Assembly (NCBI GenBank): GCA_017304135.1
Contig: JAFLBB010000017.1
Span: forward strand, 1-64,000
Source of the DNA: Acidobacteriota bacterium
Lineage (GTDB): Bacteria; Acidobacteriota; Terriglobia; Bryobacterales; Bryobacteraceae
Direction of reading: 5' to 3'
DNA length: 64,000 nt
Under the pieces are notes generated by a model, which made no database searches, was not told where the DNA came from, and saw only the letters and a list, made by a program, of their open reading frames with translations. Positions within the stretch are counted from its first letter, which is position 1. Each line of letters opens with the position of its first letter. This document shows positions 25,657 through 35,111 of this stretch, one piece after another. The position numbers were made by a program, and so were the translations under genes.

Positions 25657-25860
25657 TTAGATCCTTTGGAAGAAGGCCACGCCGGCGCGTTCTTCGACGA
25701 GAGAGACGGCGTCGCCGATGGAGACCGCAGGACCGGCGATGCGCACCGTACGGCGTGAGCCGTCGGCGAATTCCACGATGGCAAGCTGGTACGGCGCTTC
25801 GGCGGCGAGGGACTCGGGCGGGGCGTAAACGGTGGTTTCCGTGTATACGATGGCCTGCAT
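25657..25860 (-). CDS. Small DUF35-like OB-fold protein
   Basis: 67 residues. YQLAIVEFADGSRRTVRIAGPAVSIGDAVSLVEERAGVAFFQ resembles the C-terminal OB-fold domain of DUF35 proteins, which accompany thiolases and acyl-CoA enzymes, but the zinc-rubredoxin half with its cysteines is absent. ATG 25860 starts the recognisable part. It ends three bases before the aminotransferase start, suggesting cotranscription. Whether it works with the aminotransferase or with an acyl-CoA enzyme elsewhere is unknown. Confidence 0.6.
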   Translation of the reverse strand: MQAIVYTETTVYAPPESLAAEAPYQLAIVEFADGSRRTVRIAGPAVSIGDAVSLVEERAGVAFFQRI

Positions 25861-25930
25861 CCACTTTGAGGATACAGCGCCGGGCGATTTTCTGATACCG
25901 GGGGCTGGCGCGAGGCGTCTGAAGAAAGGA

Positions 25931-28282
25931 ATGATCCGGTCCGTTTTCTCCTTACTACTGGTGTGTTCGTTAAGCTGGGCGCAGGACACCGCGGGTGTTG
26001 GCGCCGTGGAGGGTGTCGTTTCGGATGCCGCGGGGGCAGGGGCGGCGGGCGTGGAAGTTTGCGTTGGCGACTCTGGCCGGTGCGCGCAGACAGGTGCCGA
26101 TGGGAAATTTCGCATTGCCGACCTGAGGCCCGGCAGTTACGTGCTGGCGTTGAAGAGCGCTGGCGCTACCGCCGCTTCCAACGCCTCCGTGGAGGTGCGC
26201 GCTGGTTTGACGGCCCAGGTGGAACTGAAGCTGGCCCAGTTGGAGGCGCAGCGTGAATCAGTGACGGTGACGGCGAGCGTGTTCGTTGAGCCGGAGGAGA
26301 TCAAGAGTTCAAGCTTCCTGGTGACGAATGAAGAGGTGTTCAAAACGGCCGGCGCGCTGCAGGATGTGAGCCGGTACATTCAGACGCTGCCGGGCGTGGT
26401 GATCGGCTCGGACGATTTCCGCAACGACATCATTGTGCGGGGCGGCTCACCGTTGGAGAACCTGTTCATCGTCGACAATGTGGAGATCCCCAATATCAAT
26501 GCCTTTGCCAACTTTGCCTCGGCGGGCGGCACGGTGGGCATTCTCGATGCGGCGCTGATTCAGGACACCACCTTCCTCACCGGCGGCTATCCTGCGCCTT
26601 ACATCAACCGCACATCGAGCGTGTTGCAGGTGACCCAGCGCGAGGGCAAGCGCGACGGCTTCGGGGGGCGGGCCACGTTGGGCTTTGCCGGCGCGGGCGC
26701 GATCTTCGAAGGGCCGCTGGCCAAGGGCAAAGGGGCGTGGATCAGCTCCGTGCGCCGCAGCTTCCTCGATTTGTTCACCAAGGACATCGGCGTCGGCGGC
26801 GTGCCGGCGGTGTATACGTTCAACAACAAGGTTGTGTATGACCTTTCGCCGCGCGATCGTGTGTGGGGCGTGAGCATCACGGGAGTGGATCGCATCCGGC
26901 TGGGCGCCATTCAGGACAAAACGCTCGACAGCGCGGAGCTGAACAACCTCGACATCCGCTACCAGGGCTGGCGCAGCGCCAACGGGTTCAACTGGCAGCG
27001 GCTGTTCGGCAGCAAGGGCGTGGGCCTGCTGGGTGTGAGCCATTCGGAGGCCAGTGTCGATCAGCAGGTGAAGGACCTCGTCTACAACGCCCTGCCACCG
27101 CCCGGCACGAGCGTGGAGGACCTGATCAATACAAGCCCGGTGGTATTTCGAGACAACTCGCGCGAGGGCGAGAGCACGATCAAGTATGACCTGACTTCCT
27201 ACGCGGGCATGCTCGGTAAGTTACAGGCGGGCGGCAGCGTGAAGATCTTCCGCATCAACTACGACATTGCCTCGCCGCTGGGCAGCGATTCGCCCTATTC
27301 GCTGGACCGAACGGTGAATGCGTTTGATTTGAAGCGCAGCTTCGTGACCAACCAGTTGGGCGCCTATCTCCAGAGCTCGGCCAACGTGACGAGCCGGTTG
27401 AACCTGACCTGGGGCGGGCGCATTGACCGCTACACCTACCTGGACCGTGCGCGCTTCAGCCCGCGAGTGGGCGTAAGTTATCGCATTACGGACAAACTGA
27501 GCTGGCGTGCGAATTTCGGCAGTTACTTCCAACAGCCATACTTCGTGTTCCTATCGGCGTTTGCCCAGAACCGCAACCTGCTGCCTTGGCGGGCCGACCA
27601 CTACGTGACGGGCTTCTCCTACATCGTGAGCCCGACGCTGCGCGTGACCGTCGAGGGCTACCGGAAGAACTACAAGGACTACCCGGTGTCGTCACAATTC
27701 CGCACGCTGACGCTGGCGAGCATCGGCGATACCTTCGACGTGCGCGAGATCCTGTTTCCGCTGACGAGCGCGGGCCGTGGCCGCGCGCAGGGCGTGGAGT
27801 TGTTCGTCGAGAAAAAGTTCACTGACCGCTGGTTCGGACAGATGAACGTGGCCTTCTCCAAGACGCGCCATGCGGGGCTGGATGGCGTGATGCGGCCGGG
27901 TTCGTTCGACTACACGCGCGTGTTCAACGCCGTGGGCGGCTACCGGCTGACGAAGAACTGGGAGCTTTCGGCGCGCGTGGCGTATCTCACGGGCCGGCCG
28001 TACACGCCGTTCGATATCGCCGAATCGACGCGCCAGCGGCGGCCGATCTTCGATTTGCAGCGCGTGAATGCCGAGCGTCTGCCCGACTATGCGCGGATCG
28101 ACGTACGTCTGGACCGCACGTTTATCGTGCGCGACAAGCCGCTGCTCATTTTCATCGGCGCGCAGAACGTGATCAACCGCAAGAACCTGGCCAGCTTTAG
28201 TTGGGACCGCCGCGCGAATACGATTCAGGAGAACGAGCAGATCGGCCTGTTCCCGCTGATCGGCATGGAGTGGCGCTTCTAA
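25931..28282 (+). CDS. TonB-dependent receptor with carboxypeptidase-regulatory domain
   Basis: 783 residues. The signal peptide is SVFSLLLVCSLSWAQ, after ATG 25931 with GAAAGGA just upstream. Residues about 24-100 form a CarboxypepD_reg-like beta-sandwich (VEGVVSDAAGAGAAGVEV ... GKFRIADLRPGSYVLAL). Next comes a plug domain with RYIQTLPGVVIGSDDFRNDIIVRGGSPLENLFIVDNVEIP, then a C-terminal 22-stranded-type barrel ending MEWRF, where the terminal aromatic fits outer-membrane insertion. Such receptors import siderophores, cobalamin or glycans using TonB energy; the ligand is unknown. A DinB gene follows on the opposite strand four bases beyond the stop. Confidence 0.9.
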   Translation: MIRSVFSLLLVCSLSWAQDTAGVGAVEGVVSDAAGAGAAGVEVCVGDSGRCAQTGADGKFRIADLRPGSYVLALKSAGATAASNASVEVRAGLTAQVELKLAQLEAQRESVTVTASVFVEPEEIKSSSFLVTNEEVFKTAGALQDVSRYIQTLPGVVIGSDDFRNDIIVRGGSPLENLFIVDNVEIPNINAFANFASAGGTVGILDAALIQDTTFLTGGYPAPYINRTSSVLQVTQREGKRDGFGGRATLGFAGAGAIFEGPLAKGKGAWISSVRRSFLDLFTKDIGVGGVPAVYTFNNKVVYDLSPRDRVWGVSITGVDRIRLGAIQDKTLDSAELNNLDIRYQGWRSANGFNWQRLFGSKGVGLLGVSHSEASVDQQVKDLVYNALPPPGTSVEDLINTSPVVFRDNSREGESTIKYDLTSYAGMLGKLQAGGSVKIFRINYDIASPLGSDSPYSLDRTVNAFDLKRSFVTNQLGAYLQSSANVTSRLNLTWGGRIDRYTYLDRARFSPRVGVSYRITDKLSWRANFGSYFQQPYFVFLSAFAQNRNLLPWRADHYVTGFSYIVSPTLRVTVEGYRKNYKDYPVSSQFRTLTLASIGDTFDVREILFPLTSAGRGRAQGVELFVEKKFTDRWFGQMNVAFSKTRHAGLDGVMRPGSFDYTRVFNAVGGYRLTKNWELSARVAYLTGRPYTPFDIAESTRQRRPIFDLQRVNAERLPDYARIDVRLDRTFIVRDKPLLIFIGAQNVINRKNLASFSWDRRANTIQENEQIGLFPLIGMEWRF

Positions 28283-28285
28283 CGG

Positions 28286-28774
28286 CTACATCTTCGCGTC
28301 GGGACGCGGGTATTGCGTCACGACTTCGCGGCCGAGCAGGTGGTCGAGATGGTGCCGCACGTGGAGCACGTAGTCGTCGATCAGGAATCCAAGTGTGAGC
28401 GGCGGATAGGCGCCGACGCGGCATTCGGTATCGAGCTTCTCGTCGGGGATGCGTTCGATGAGGCGGGCCAGGAAGAGGTTGTAGTCGTGCCAGTGGGCGA
28501 CGATTGCGGCCCAGGGCATCTCGTCATAGCCATGCAGGTTGACCCACTCATCCTGCGCGTAGCCGGGGCCTTCATACGGACCAAGAAGCGTGGCGCGGAC
28601 GAATCGCTGGTGGTTGTTGGCGGCGGAGTCGAGCAGGTGGCCGAGTTCCTGTTTCACGTTCCAGGCGCCCGGCTTGGCCGCTGGTTGCGAGGCCTGCTGT
28701 TCGCTCACGGCGAGAAGATGAGCATGTTCGCGCGTGACGGTCCCCCGCAGGTACTGAGCAAGTTTGGCTGCCAT
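28286..28774 (-). CDS. DinB-family metalloenzyme-like protein
   Basis: 162 residues with the four-helix DinB/YfiT layout. Potential metal ligands are H46 (WNVKQELGHLLDSAANNHQR) and two histidines in the last helix (YVLHVRHHLDHLLG). Members of this fold bind a divalent metal and include thiol transferases (bacillithiol or mycothiol-dependent) and stress-induced proteins; no reaction is assigned. The start at ATG 28774 lies 53 bases from the divergent amine oxidase. Confidence 0.82.
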   Translation of the reverse strand: MAAKLAQYLRGTVTREHAHLLAVSEQQASQPAAKPGAWNVKQELGHLLDSAANNHQRFVRATLLGPYEGPGYAQDEWVNLHGYDEMPWAAIVAHWHDYNLFLARLIERIPDEKLDTECRVGAYPPLTLGFLIDDYVLHVRHHLDHLLGREVVTQYPRPDAKM

Positions 28775-28826
28775 GATTCATGTTGCCATGGCCCTGAGGA
28801 TCGGCGCGCCGCGCTATGCTGGCCCC

Positions 28827-30149
28827 ATGACTGGGATCACTCGGAGAAGCGCGCTGGCCGCATTGGCGGGCGGAGTTTTGTTGCGAGGGCAGGCGCCGGC
28901 GAACGCGGACGTCGCCATCATCGGCGCGGGTTCGGCGGGACTAAACGCGGCGCGTAGGCTGCGGGAGTTGGGGCGCACCGTCGTCGTTCTCGAAGCGCGC
29001 AACCGCATCGGCGGCAGGGCGTGGACGGAGAGCGACACGTTCGGCATTCCGTTTGATCGCGGCTGCGCGTGGCTGCACAAGGCAGACGACAACCCCTACA
29101 CCCCGCTCGCGCGCGAATGGGGCTTCACGCTGTTTGAACACAATAATCATCTCGACGGCCTGTGGTTGGGTGATCGCCGCGCAACCGATGCCGAACGCAA
29201 GCGGCAAGCCGACGAGGAGTCGCGTCTGGATGAGGTGATGATGAAGCGCGGCAAGCAGGGCAAGGACAAATCAGGCGAGGCGTGGTTGAAGCGTCGCGGC
29301 ACGGTGGAGGATGCCGTAGCGACGTTCCATGGGCCGATGTCGTCGGCGGTGGATCTCGATGAGTTGTCGACGGTGGACTACCTGACCATCGGCACCGACG
29401 TGGAGCCCAACCTGCTCATCAAGGAAGGCTATGGCACGCTGGTGGCCCGCTATGGGAGCGAGGTGGCGGTGGAGTTGAACACGCCGGTGCGGACGGTGCG
29501 CTACAGCGGGCAGGGTGTGGAGTTGGAGACGGCGAAGGGGACGGTGCGCGCGAAGGCGTGCGTGGTGACGTCGTCAACGGGCGTGCTGGCGGCCGAGAAG
29601 ATTCGCTTCGATCCGGTGTTGCCGGAGTGGAAGCGCGATGCGATCGCTGATATTCCGATGGGCCTGCTGGCGAAGATCCCGCTGCAGTTTCGTGAAAGCG
29701 GCCTGTTCGGGCTGAAGGACTTTGACGACCTGCTGCGCGAACAGCGCGGCAAGCGCGACATCTACTTCCTCAGCTTCCCGTTTCACCTGCCCTTGATGGT
29801 GGGCTTCGTGGGCGGCGATTTTGCCTGGGAGCTCTCAGCGGCGGGTGAGCGCGAGGCGGTGGACTATGCGATGCATCACCTGCGCCACATGCTCGGCAGC
29901 GATGTGGACAAGCAATTGGTGAAGGGCAGCTTCACGCAATGGGCGGGCGATCCATGGGCGCTGGGCGCGTATGCCACGGCCACGCCGGGCAACGGGCGTT
30001 CGCGCGAAGCACTGCGGCGGACAGTGGCCGAGCGCGTGTACTTCGCCGGTGAAGCCTGCGCGTCGCGCTGGACGCAGACCTGCGGCGGCGCGGCGATCAG
30101 CGGCCGCGAGACGGCCGAGGCGGTTCACAAGGCGCTGGGAGCGGCGTGA
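28827..30149 (+). CDS. Tat-exported flavin amine oxidase
   Basis: 440 residues. The twin-arginine signal TRRSALAALAGG (residues 5-16) marks export in the folded, FAD-loaded state and decides ATG 28827. The FAD-binding Rossmann motif is GAGSAG (33-38) with E56 in VVVLEARNRIGGRAW, and the C-terminal FAD motif is VYFAGEACASRWTQTCGGAAISGRETAEAV. Flavin amine oxidases convert amines to aldehydes or ketones and release H2O2. Substrate unknown; it is shorter than eukaryotic MAO and lacks a membrane tail. The GTG of msrB overlaps its stop codon by four bases. Confidence 0.88.
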   Translation: MTGITRRSALAALAGGVLLRGQAPANADVAIIGAGSAGLNAARRLRELGRTVVVLEARNRIGGRAWTESDTFGIPFDRGCAWLHKADDNPYTPLAREWGFTLFEHNNHLDGLWLGDRRATDAERKRQADEESRLDEVMMKRGKQGKDKSGEAWLKRRGTVEDAVATFHGPMSSAVDLDELSTVDYLTIGTDVEPNLLIKEGYGTLVARYGSEVAVELNTPVRTVRYSGQGVELETAKGTVRAKACVVTSSTGVLAAEKIRFDPVLPEWKRDAIADIPMGLLAKIPLQFRESGLFGLKDFDDLLREQRGKRDIYFLSFPFHLPLMVGFVGGDFAWELSAAGEREAVDYAMHHLRHMLGSDVDKQLVKGSFTQWAGDPWALGAYATATPGNGRSREALRRTVAERVYFAGEACASRWTQTCGGAAISGRETAEAVHKALGAA

Positions 30150-30748
30150 GCGTGAGGCGGCGCGAGTGGCTGGCCGGTGCGGTTGGGCTGGCGGGATGTT
30201 CGCGCGTCGAACTGAAGCCGGTGGAGCAGGGAACGCGCACTGGGACGCCGCCGCCGGCGTCGCTCTCGCAAGAGCGGGTGCGTATTGAGGAATTCGCCGC
30301 TGATGGCAAGAGCCTGGGTGTGTCGGAGGTGCAGAAAATCGTGCTGCCCAACGACGTCTGGCAGGAACGGCTGACGCGGCTGGCCTTTCAAGTGACGCGC
30401 GAGAAGGGCACGGAAATGGCCTACACGGGGAAATTCGACAAGCACTACGCGGCCGGGTTGTACCGCTGCGTGTGCTGCGGAACGGCGCTGTTCTCGTCAT
30501 CGACGAAGTTCGATTCGCGCACCGGCTGGCCGAGCTTCTACGCGCCCATTGCGGCGGCGAACCTCTACACGCAGACCGATGACATCTACGGCACGCTGCG
30601 CGACGAGGTGCTGTGCCGGCGCTGCGACGCGCACCTGGGGCATGTGTTCCCCGATGGCCCCGAGCCGACGCGGCTGCGCTATTGCATGAACTCGGCCGCG
30701 TTGGCCTTCCAGCCGGCGTCAAAGAGCACCTCCTCCGACATTCGGTAA
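30146..30748 (+). CDS. msrB: Exported peptide-methionine (R)-S-oxide reductase
   Basis: 200 residues. The first 18 carry RRREWLAGAVGLAGC, readable as a twin-arginine and/or lipoprotein signal with the lipobox cysteine C18. The MsrB domain (about 62-192) has the four zinc cysteines C108, C111, C157 and C160 (CVCCGTALF, CRRCDAHLGHVF) and the catalytic C180 in RLRYCMNSAAL. It repairs methionine-R-sulfoxide in proteins, here outside the cytoplasm. GTG start in GTGA overlap with the amine oxidase, so the two are translationally coupled. Pairing an H2O2-producing oxidase with an oxidised-methionine repair enzyme makes biochemical sense. Confidence 0.92.
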   Translation: MSVRRREWLAGAVGLAGCSRVELKPVEQGTRTGTPPPASLSQERVRIEEFAADGKSLGVSEVQKIVLPNDVWQERLTRLAFQVTREKGTEMAYTGKFDKHYAAGLYRCVCCGTALFSSSTKFDSRTGWPSFYAPIAAANLYTQTDDIYGTLRDEVLCRRCDAHLGHVFPDGPEPTRLRYCMNSAALAFQPASKSTSSDIR

Positions 30749-30762
30749 ACTAAGGCTTCGCA

Positions 30763-32574
30763 ATGCCGAAGCTTCCTTATCCCCCCTACGAACACCCCAA
30801 TCATGAGACGAAGGGCCGGCTCCGCAGCCGCAACTGGTTCGACAACCTGGCCAACGCCGACGCCACGGCGATCTACCTGGAGCGCTATCCGAATTTCGGA
30901 ATCACGCGCGAGGAGATGCAAGGGGGCAGGCCGATCATCGGCATCGCGCAGACGGGCAGCGATCTATCGCCCTGCAACCGGCATCATCTCGAACTGGCCA
31001 AGCGCATCCGCGATGGCATCCGCGACGCGGGCGGCGTGCCGTTTGAATTTCCCGTGCATCCGATTCAGGAGAGCTGCCGGCGGCCGACGGCGGCGCTCGA
31101 CCGCAACCTCGCCTATCTCGGCCTGGTCGAAGTGTTGCACGGCTATCCGCTCGATGGCGTGGTGTTGACGACCGGCTGCGACAAGACGACGCCTGCCTGT
31201 TTGATGGCGGCGGCGACGGCGAACCTGCCGTCGCTCGTGTTTTCCGGCGGCCCCATGTTGAACAGCTATCACAAGGGGCAACTCGCCGGCTCCGGCATGG
31301 CGCTGTGGGATGGCCGCCGCATGATGGCCGCGGGCGAGATCGACCTGCAGGGGTTCTTTGACCTGGTGGCGGCCTCGGTGCCGTCCATCGGCCACTGCAA
31401 CACGATGGGCACGGCGACGACGATGAACTCGCTGGCCGAGGCGCTGGGCATGTCGCTGCCGGGCTGCGCTTCCATACCCGCGCCTTATCGCGAGCGCGCG
31501 CAGATGGCGTATGAGTCAGGCCGGCGCATCGTGGCCATGGTGCATGAGGACCTGACGCCGTCGAAGATCATGACGCGCGAGGCCTTCGAGAATGTGATCG
31601 TGGTGAACTCGGCCATTGGCGGTTCGACCAACGCCCCGCCGCACATCGCCGCCATCGCGCGGCACATCGGCATTGAGATCGACATCAAGGACTGGGAGAC
31701 GATCGGCCATGAGATCCCGCTGCTGGTGAACTTGCAGCCGGCGGGCGAGTATCTGAGCGAGTCGTATCACCTGGCGGGCGGCGTGCCGGCCGTGTTTGGC
31801 GAACTGATGCAGGCGGGCAAGATCCGCACAGGCGCGCTCACGGTGACGGGCAAATCGATCGGCGAGAACTACGCTGGGGCGCGCAGCGTCGATCATAAAG
31901 TGATCCGCCCCTACGGCCAGCCGATCAAGGAGAACGCCGGCTTCCTGGTGATGACGGGCAACCTGTTTAACTCAGCGCTGATGAAGACCTCTGTGATTGG
32001 CGAGGAGTTTGCCGAGCGGTTCCTGAGAACGCCGGGATCCGAAGGCGCGTTCACGGGCAAGGCGATTGTGTTCGATGGTCCCGAGGATTACCACTCGCGC
32101 ATCAACGATCCGGACCTGGGGGCCGATGAGCATTCTATTTTGATTGTGCGGGGCGCGGGTCCGGTGGGTTATCCGGGCGCGGCTGAGGTGGTGAATATGT
32201 TGCCGCCGGCGTCGCTCGTGCAGAAGGGCGTGACGCAATTGCCGACGCTTGGCGACGGCCGGCAGTCGGGCACCTCGGCGAGCCCGTCGATCTTGAACGC
32301 ATCGCCGGAGTCGGCGGTGGGCGGCAACCTGGCGATCCTGCGCAGCGGCGATCAGATTCGCATCGACCTGAATGCGCGGCGTGTCGACCTGCTTCTATCT
32401 GACGAAGAGATCGCCGCGCGCCGCGCCGAGATGAAGATCGACGTGCCGCCGCACCAGACGCCGTGGCAGGAGATGTACCGCACCTACGTGGGGCAGTTGG
32501 AGAATGGGGCCTGCCTGGAGTTCGCCGTGAAGTATCACGACGTGTGCCAGGATCTGCCGCGGCATTCACACTAG
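30763..32574 (+). CDS. IlvD/Edd-family dehydratase, sugar-acid type likely
   Basis: 603 residues. Fe-S cluster cysteines are C71 (DLSPCNRHH), C139 (TTGCDKTTPA, with K141 as the expected carbamylated Mg ligand) and C212 (GHCNTMGTA). The HSxxGSTNxxxH-like VNSAIGGSTNAPPHIAAIARHIG and the C-terminal GPVGYPGAAEVVNMLPP and LPTLGDGRQSGTS blocks are typical. Length and the N-terminal SRNWFDN resemble L-arabonate/D-xylonate-type sugar-acid dehydratases more than valine/isoleucine IlvD. It removes water from a 2,3-dihydroxy acid to give a 2-oxo-3-deoxy acid. It begins 14 bases after msrB; its stop overlaps that of the convergent HNH gene. Confidence 0.85.
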   Translation: MPKLPYPPYEHPNHETKGRLRSRNWFDNLANADATAIYLERYPNFGITREEMQGGRPIIGIAQTGSDLSPCNRHHLELAKRIRDGIRDAGGVPFEFPVHPIQESCRRPTAALDRNLAYLGLVEVLHGYPLDGVVLTTGCDKTTPACLMAAATANLPSLVFSGGPMLNSYHKGQLAGSGMALWDGRRMMAAGEIDLQGFFDLVAASVPSIGHCNTMGTATTMNSLAEALGMSLPGCASIPAPYRERAQMAYESGRRIVAMVHEDLTPSKIMTREAFENVIVVNSAIGGSTNAPPHIAAIARHIGIEIDIKDWETIGHEIPLLVNLQPAGEYLSESYHLAGGVPAVFGELMQAGKIRTGALTVTGKSIGENYAGARSVDHKVIRPYGQPIKENAGFLVMTGNLFNSALMKTSVIGEEFAERFLRTPGSEGAFTGKAIVFDGPEDYHSRINDPDLGADEHSILIVRGAGPVGYPGAAEVVNMLPPASLVQKGVTQLPTLGDGRQSGTSASPSILNASPESAVGGNLAILRSGDQIRIDLNARRVDLLLSDEEIAARRAEMKIDVPPHQTPWQEMYRTYVGQLENGACLEFAVKYHDVCQDLPRHSH

Positions 32575-33110
32575 GGAGCGGCTTGGCGGGATCTGATCCG
32601 AGTGGCGATTGTGTCGGCCCTTGCCATGAGGCGGAGGATCTCAGTCCTGAGACCCTCAAGTTCACCCAGATCGGGATCGTTAGGGTTGATCGGATCGAGC
32701 ACAGAGTACTTCGCGAGGAAGCGACGTATGCACTCGGATCTCCTCTCACGAGCGGCCTCAGGAAGTGGCAGTGTCTCCAAGTAGACCTCCCACGACTTGT
32801 TGCCCTTTCTGGAATTACAGGGCTTGCAGCAAGGGAGCAAATTGCCGAGCCTATGTCCGTAACCACTGAACTGGCTCTTCCTCACAGTCGCAAAGATGTG
32901 ATCCCACGTTTCGGCTGAGTTGCCGCAGTACGCGCAGGTGAGTTCCGCATCCGGGTCGAGTTCGAGCAGCCGGATTGCCTCGCGGACACGTTGGTCTTCA
33001 AACTCATCGCATGGGGCAATTGCCGAGGCAAAGGCGTGGTTCACAGTTGTCTTGCGCCGAACGAGGATGGAGTAGGGTCGTAGATGAGTTCGAATGGATT
33101 GGTAGCGCAT
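32571..33110 (-). CDS. HNH endonuclease
   Basis: 179 residues. Central HNH motif: C59-x-x-C62 (CAYCGN), D70-H71 (WDHIFA, the catalytic histidine), N90 in GNLLPCCKPCNSRKGNKSW, with C95 and C98 completing the zinc ribbon. This ribbon-type HNH occurs in restriction enzymes, McrA-like nucleases, homing endonucleases and phage nucleases. The 80-residue C-terminal helix region has no recognised domain. Third-position GC is lower than in ilvD and the cytochrome gene on either side, consistent with transfer. No methylase or transposase accompanies it. Confidence 0.82.
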   Translation of the reverse strand: MRYQSIRTHLRPYSILVRRKTTVNHAFASAIAPCDEFEDQRVREAIRLLELDPDAELTCAYCGNSAETWDHIFATVRKSQFSGYGHRLGNLLPCCKPCNSRKGNKSWEVYLETLPLPEAARERRSECIRRFLAKYSVLDPINPNDPDLGELEGLRTEILRLMARADTIATRIRSRQAAP

Positions 33111-33203
33111 GATTAGTGGTCCGCCATCGCGGGCTCCTGGTCATCATAGAGCGATGTGGTCTGCCTCCGCACTCGAATGGTTCGATATAAAGTAGTAGGC
33201 ATC

Positions 33204-35111
33204 ATGCGAATTGGAATGCTCGCGCTCGCGTTGTCTCTGCCCGCTGCCGCTCAGCCGGGTTACGATTTCGCGCGCGCGCAGGCCTTCCTCAACACCAACT
33301 GCAAGGCCTGCCATTTCGGCAAGGGCGCTGTGGGTGGATTCGATGTGACGAAGTTCGTTGCCGGTGAGCCCATGCTGGCGCAGCAGGGCAATTGGGCGAG
33401 GGCGGCGCTGCGCGTGAAGAATGGCGAGATGCCGCCGAAAGGCGCGCCGGCACCGTCGCTCGATGCCAAGGAAGCCTTCACGCATTGGGTGGATGCGTCG
33501 CTGCGCGTGGAAGCTTGCGCGACGGGCATCACGCCGGGGCGGCCGATGGTTCGGCGTCTCAACCGCACCGAGTACACGGCGACGGTGCGCGACCTGCTGA
33601 ACATCCCGGTGAACGCCGGGCGCAACCTGCCCGCCGATGGAGCGGGTGGCGAAGGCTTCGATAACGCCGCCGAGACACTGTTCCTGTCGCCCATCCACGC
33701 CGAGAAGTATCTGGAGGCCGCCAAGGAGGCGCTCGATTACGGCAACCGCGACCCGCGCTCGCGCAGCGTCATGATCCCGGTTGAGCCGGGTGGTGATGTT
33801 TCTGAACTGGAGGCGGTCTACAAGGTGCTGGAGGTCTTTGTGCCGCGCGCCTTCCGCCGTCCGGTGCGGGCGGGTGAGGTGGCCAGCTATGTGAAGCTCT
33901 ACCATGCGGCGCGGGCGAAGAAGATGAACTGGGAAGAGTCGGTTCTCTACGCTATGTCGGGCGTGATGGTGTCGCCGAAGTTCCTGTTCCATGCCGAAGC
34001 GCCGAACGAGTCGGCCGAACCGCGCCTGGCCGGGCAGTATGAGATGGCCTCGCGGTTGTCGTTTTTCCTCTGGGGTTCGATGCCGGACGCCGAATTGATG
34101 CGGCTGGCGCGCGAGGGCAAGCTGCAGGACCAGGAGACACTGCGGCGGCAGGTGGTGCGGATGCTCAAGGCGGAGAAGTCGCGCGAATTCGCCGAGAATT
34201 TCACCGAGCAATGGCTTGGCACGCGTGAGCTGGGCCGCGACATCAAGCCTGATGAGAAGCTCTTTCCTGAATACTATGAGCCGGAGGTGATGTCGGGCAT
34301 CCGGCATGAGCCGTTCCTGTTCCTGCACGAGATCCTGATGGGCAACCTGCCGCTCACCGATCTGCTCGATAGCGACTGGACGGTGGTGGCCACGAAGCTG
34401 GCGCGCTACTACAATTTCGGCACCATCGAGGGCCTGCGCCAGCAGCCGATCAAGGTGAAGATCCCGCCTGGCAAGCATCGTGGCGGGTTGCTGGGCATGG
34501 CGGCGATTCACGCTGTCTCGTCGTATCCGCATCGCACGAGCCCGGTGCTGCGCGGCAAGTGGATTCTGGAAAACCTGCTTGGCACGCCGGCCCCCGCCCC
34601 GCCGCCCGATGTGCCGGAGCTCAAGGACAACCACGCGGGCGAGGCGCCGAAGACGCTGCGCGAGCGGTTGGAACTGCATCGCGCCAACCCGGTGTGCGCC
34701 TCCTGCCACAGCCGCATTGACCCGATGGGCTTTGGGCTGGAGAACTACGACGTGGTGGGACGCTGGCGTGAGCAGGATGCGGGCAAGCCGATCGACGCGC
34801 GCGGCTTGCTGCCCGATGGTACGGAATTTGACGGCGTGGACGGGCTGAAGAAGGTCCTCGCCACGCGCAAGGATGAGGTGATCCGGAACCTCTCTTCGAA
34901 GATGTTGGCCTACGCCTTGGGCCGGGGCTTGAGCTTGTCGGACCGCTGCGCCGTGGACCGCATCATGGACGCGTTGCGGCTGGATGGCTATCAGGCGCAT
35001 ACTTTAGTACAAGAGATCGTGTTGAGCGTTCCGTTCCGGTATCAGCGCGGCAGCGACGCGCGGATCCCTGTTGGCGGCAGCGCAATCCCCAGAGAGGTGG
35101 AGCCCAGATGA
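33204..35111 (+). CDS. Exported DUF1592/DUF1588-type cytochrome c protein
   Basis: 635 residues with a signal peptide (LALALSLPAAAQ). C33-x-x-C36-H37 (TNCKACHFGK) is a heme c site at the N-terminus; a second CxxCH (VCASCHSRIDPMGFGLENYD) lies in the DUF1588/DUF1585 region. In between are the DUF1587 (RPMVRRLNRTEYTATVRDLLNI), DUF1595, DUF1592 (SRLSFFLWGSMPDAELM) and DUF1588 (HRGGLLGMAAIHAVSSYPHRTSPVLRGKWILENLLG) segments found together in acidobacterial and planctomycete proteins. Probably an electron-transfer partner; substrate unknown. ATGA overlap with the downstream DUF1552 gene shows the two are coupled. Confidence 0.9.
   Translation: MRIGMLALALSLPAAAQPGYDFARAQAFLNTNCKACHFGKGAVGGFDVTKFVAGEPMLAQQGNWARAALRVKNGEMPPKGAPAPSLDAKEAFTHWVDASLRVEACATGITPGRPMVRRLNRTEYTATVRDLLNIPVNAGRNLPADGAGGEGFDNAAETLFLSPIHAEKYLEAAKEALDYGNRDPRSRSVMIPVEPGGDVSELEAVYKVLEVFVPRAFRRPVRAGEVASYVKLYHAARAKKMNWEESVLYAMSGVMVSPKFLFHAEAPNESAEPRLAGQYEMASRLSFFLWGSMPDAELMRLAREGKLQDQETLRRQVVRMLKAEKSREFAENFTEQWLGTRELGRDIKPDEKLFPEYYEPEVMSGIRHEPFLFLHEILMGNLPLTDLLDSDWTVVATKLARYYNFGTIEGLRQQPIKVKIPPGKHRGGLLGMAAIHAVSSYPHRTSPVLRGKWILENLLGTPAPAPPPDVPELKDNHAGEAPKTLRERLELHRANPVCASCHSRIDPMGFGLENYDVVGRWREQDAGKPIDARGLLPDGTEFDGVDGLKKVLATRKDEVIRNLSSKMLAYALGRGLSLSDRCAVDRIMDALRLDGYQAHTLVQEIVLSVPFRYQRGSDARIPVGGSAIPREVEPR

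Noticed and set aside
33144..35000. Minus-strand open frame of about 618 codons opposite the DUF1592-type cytochrome
   Set aside because: It lies antisense to a gene with heme sites and full family motifs, is Arg/His/Pro-rich and shows no domain; high GC keeps the antisense frame open.
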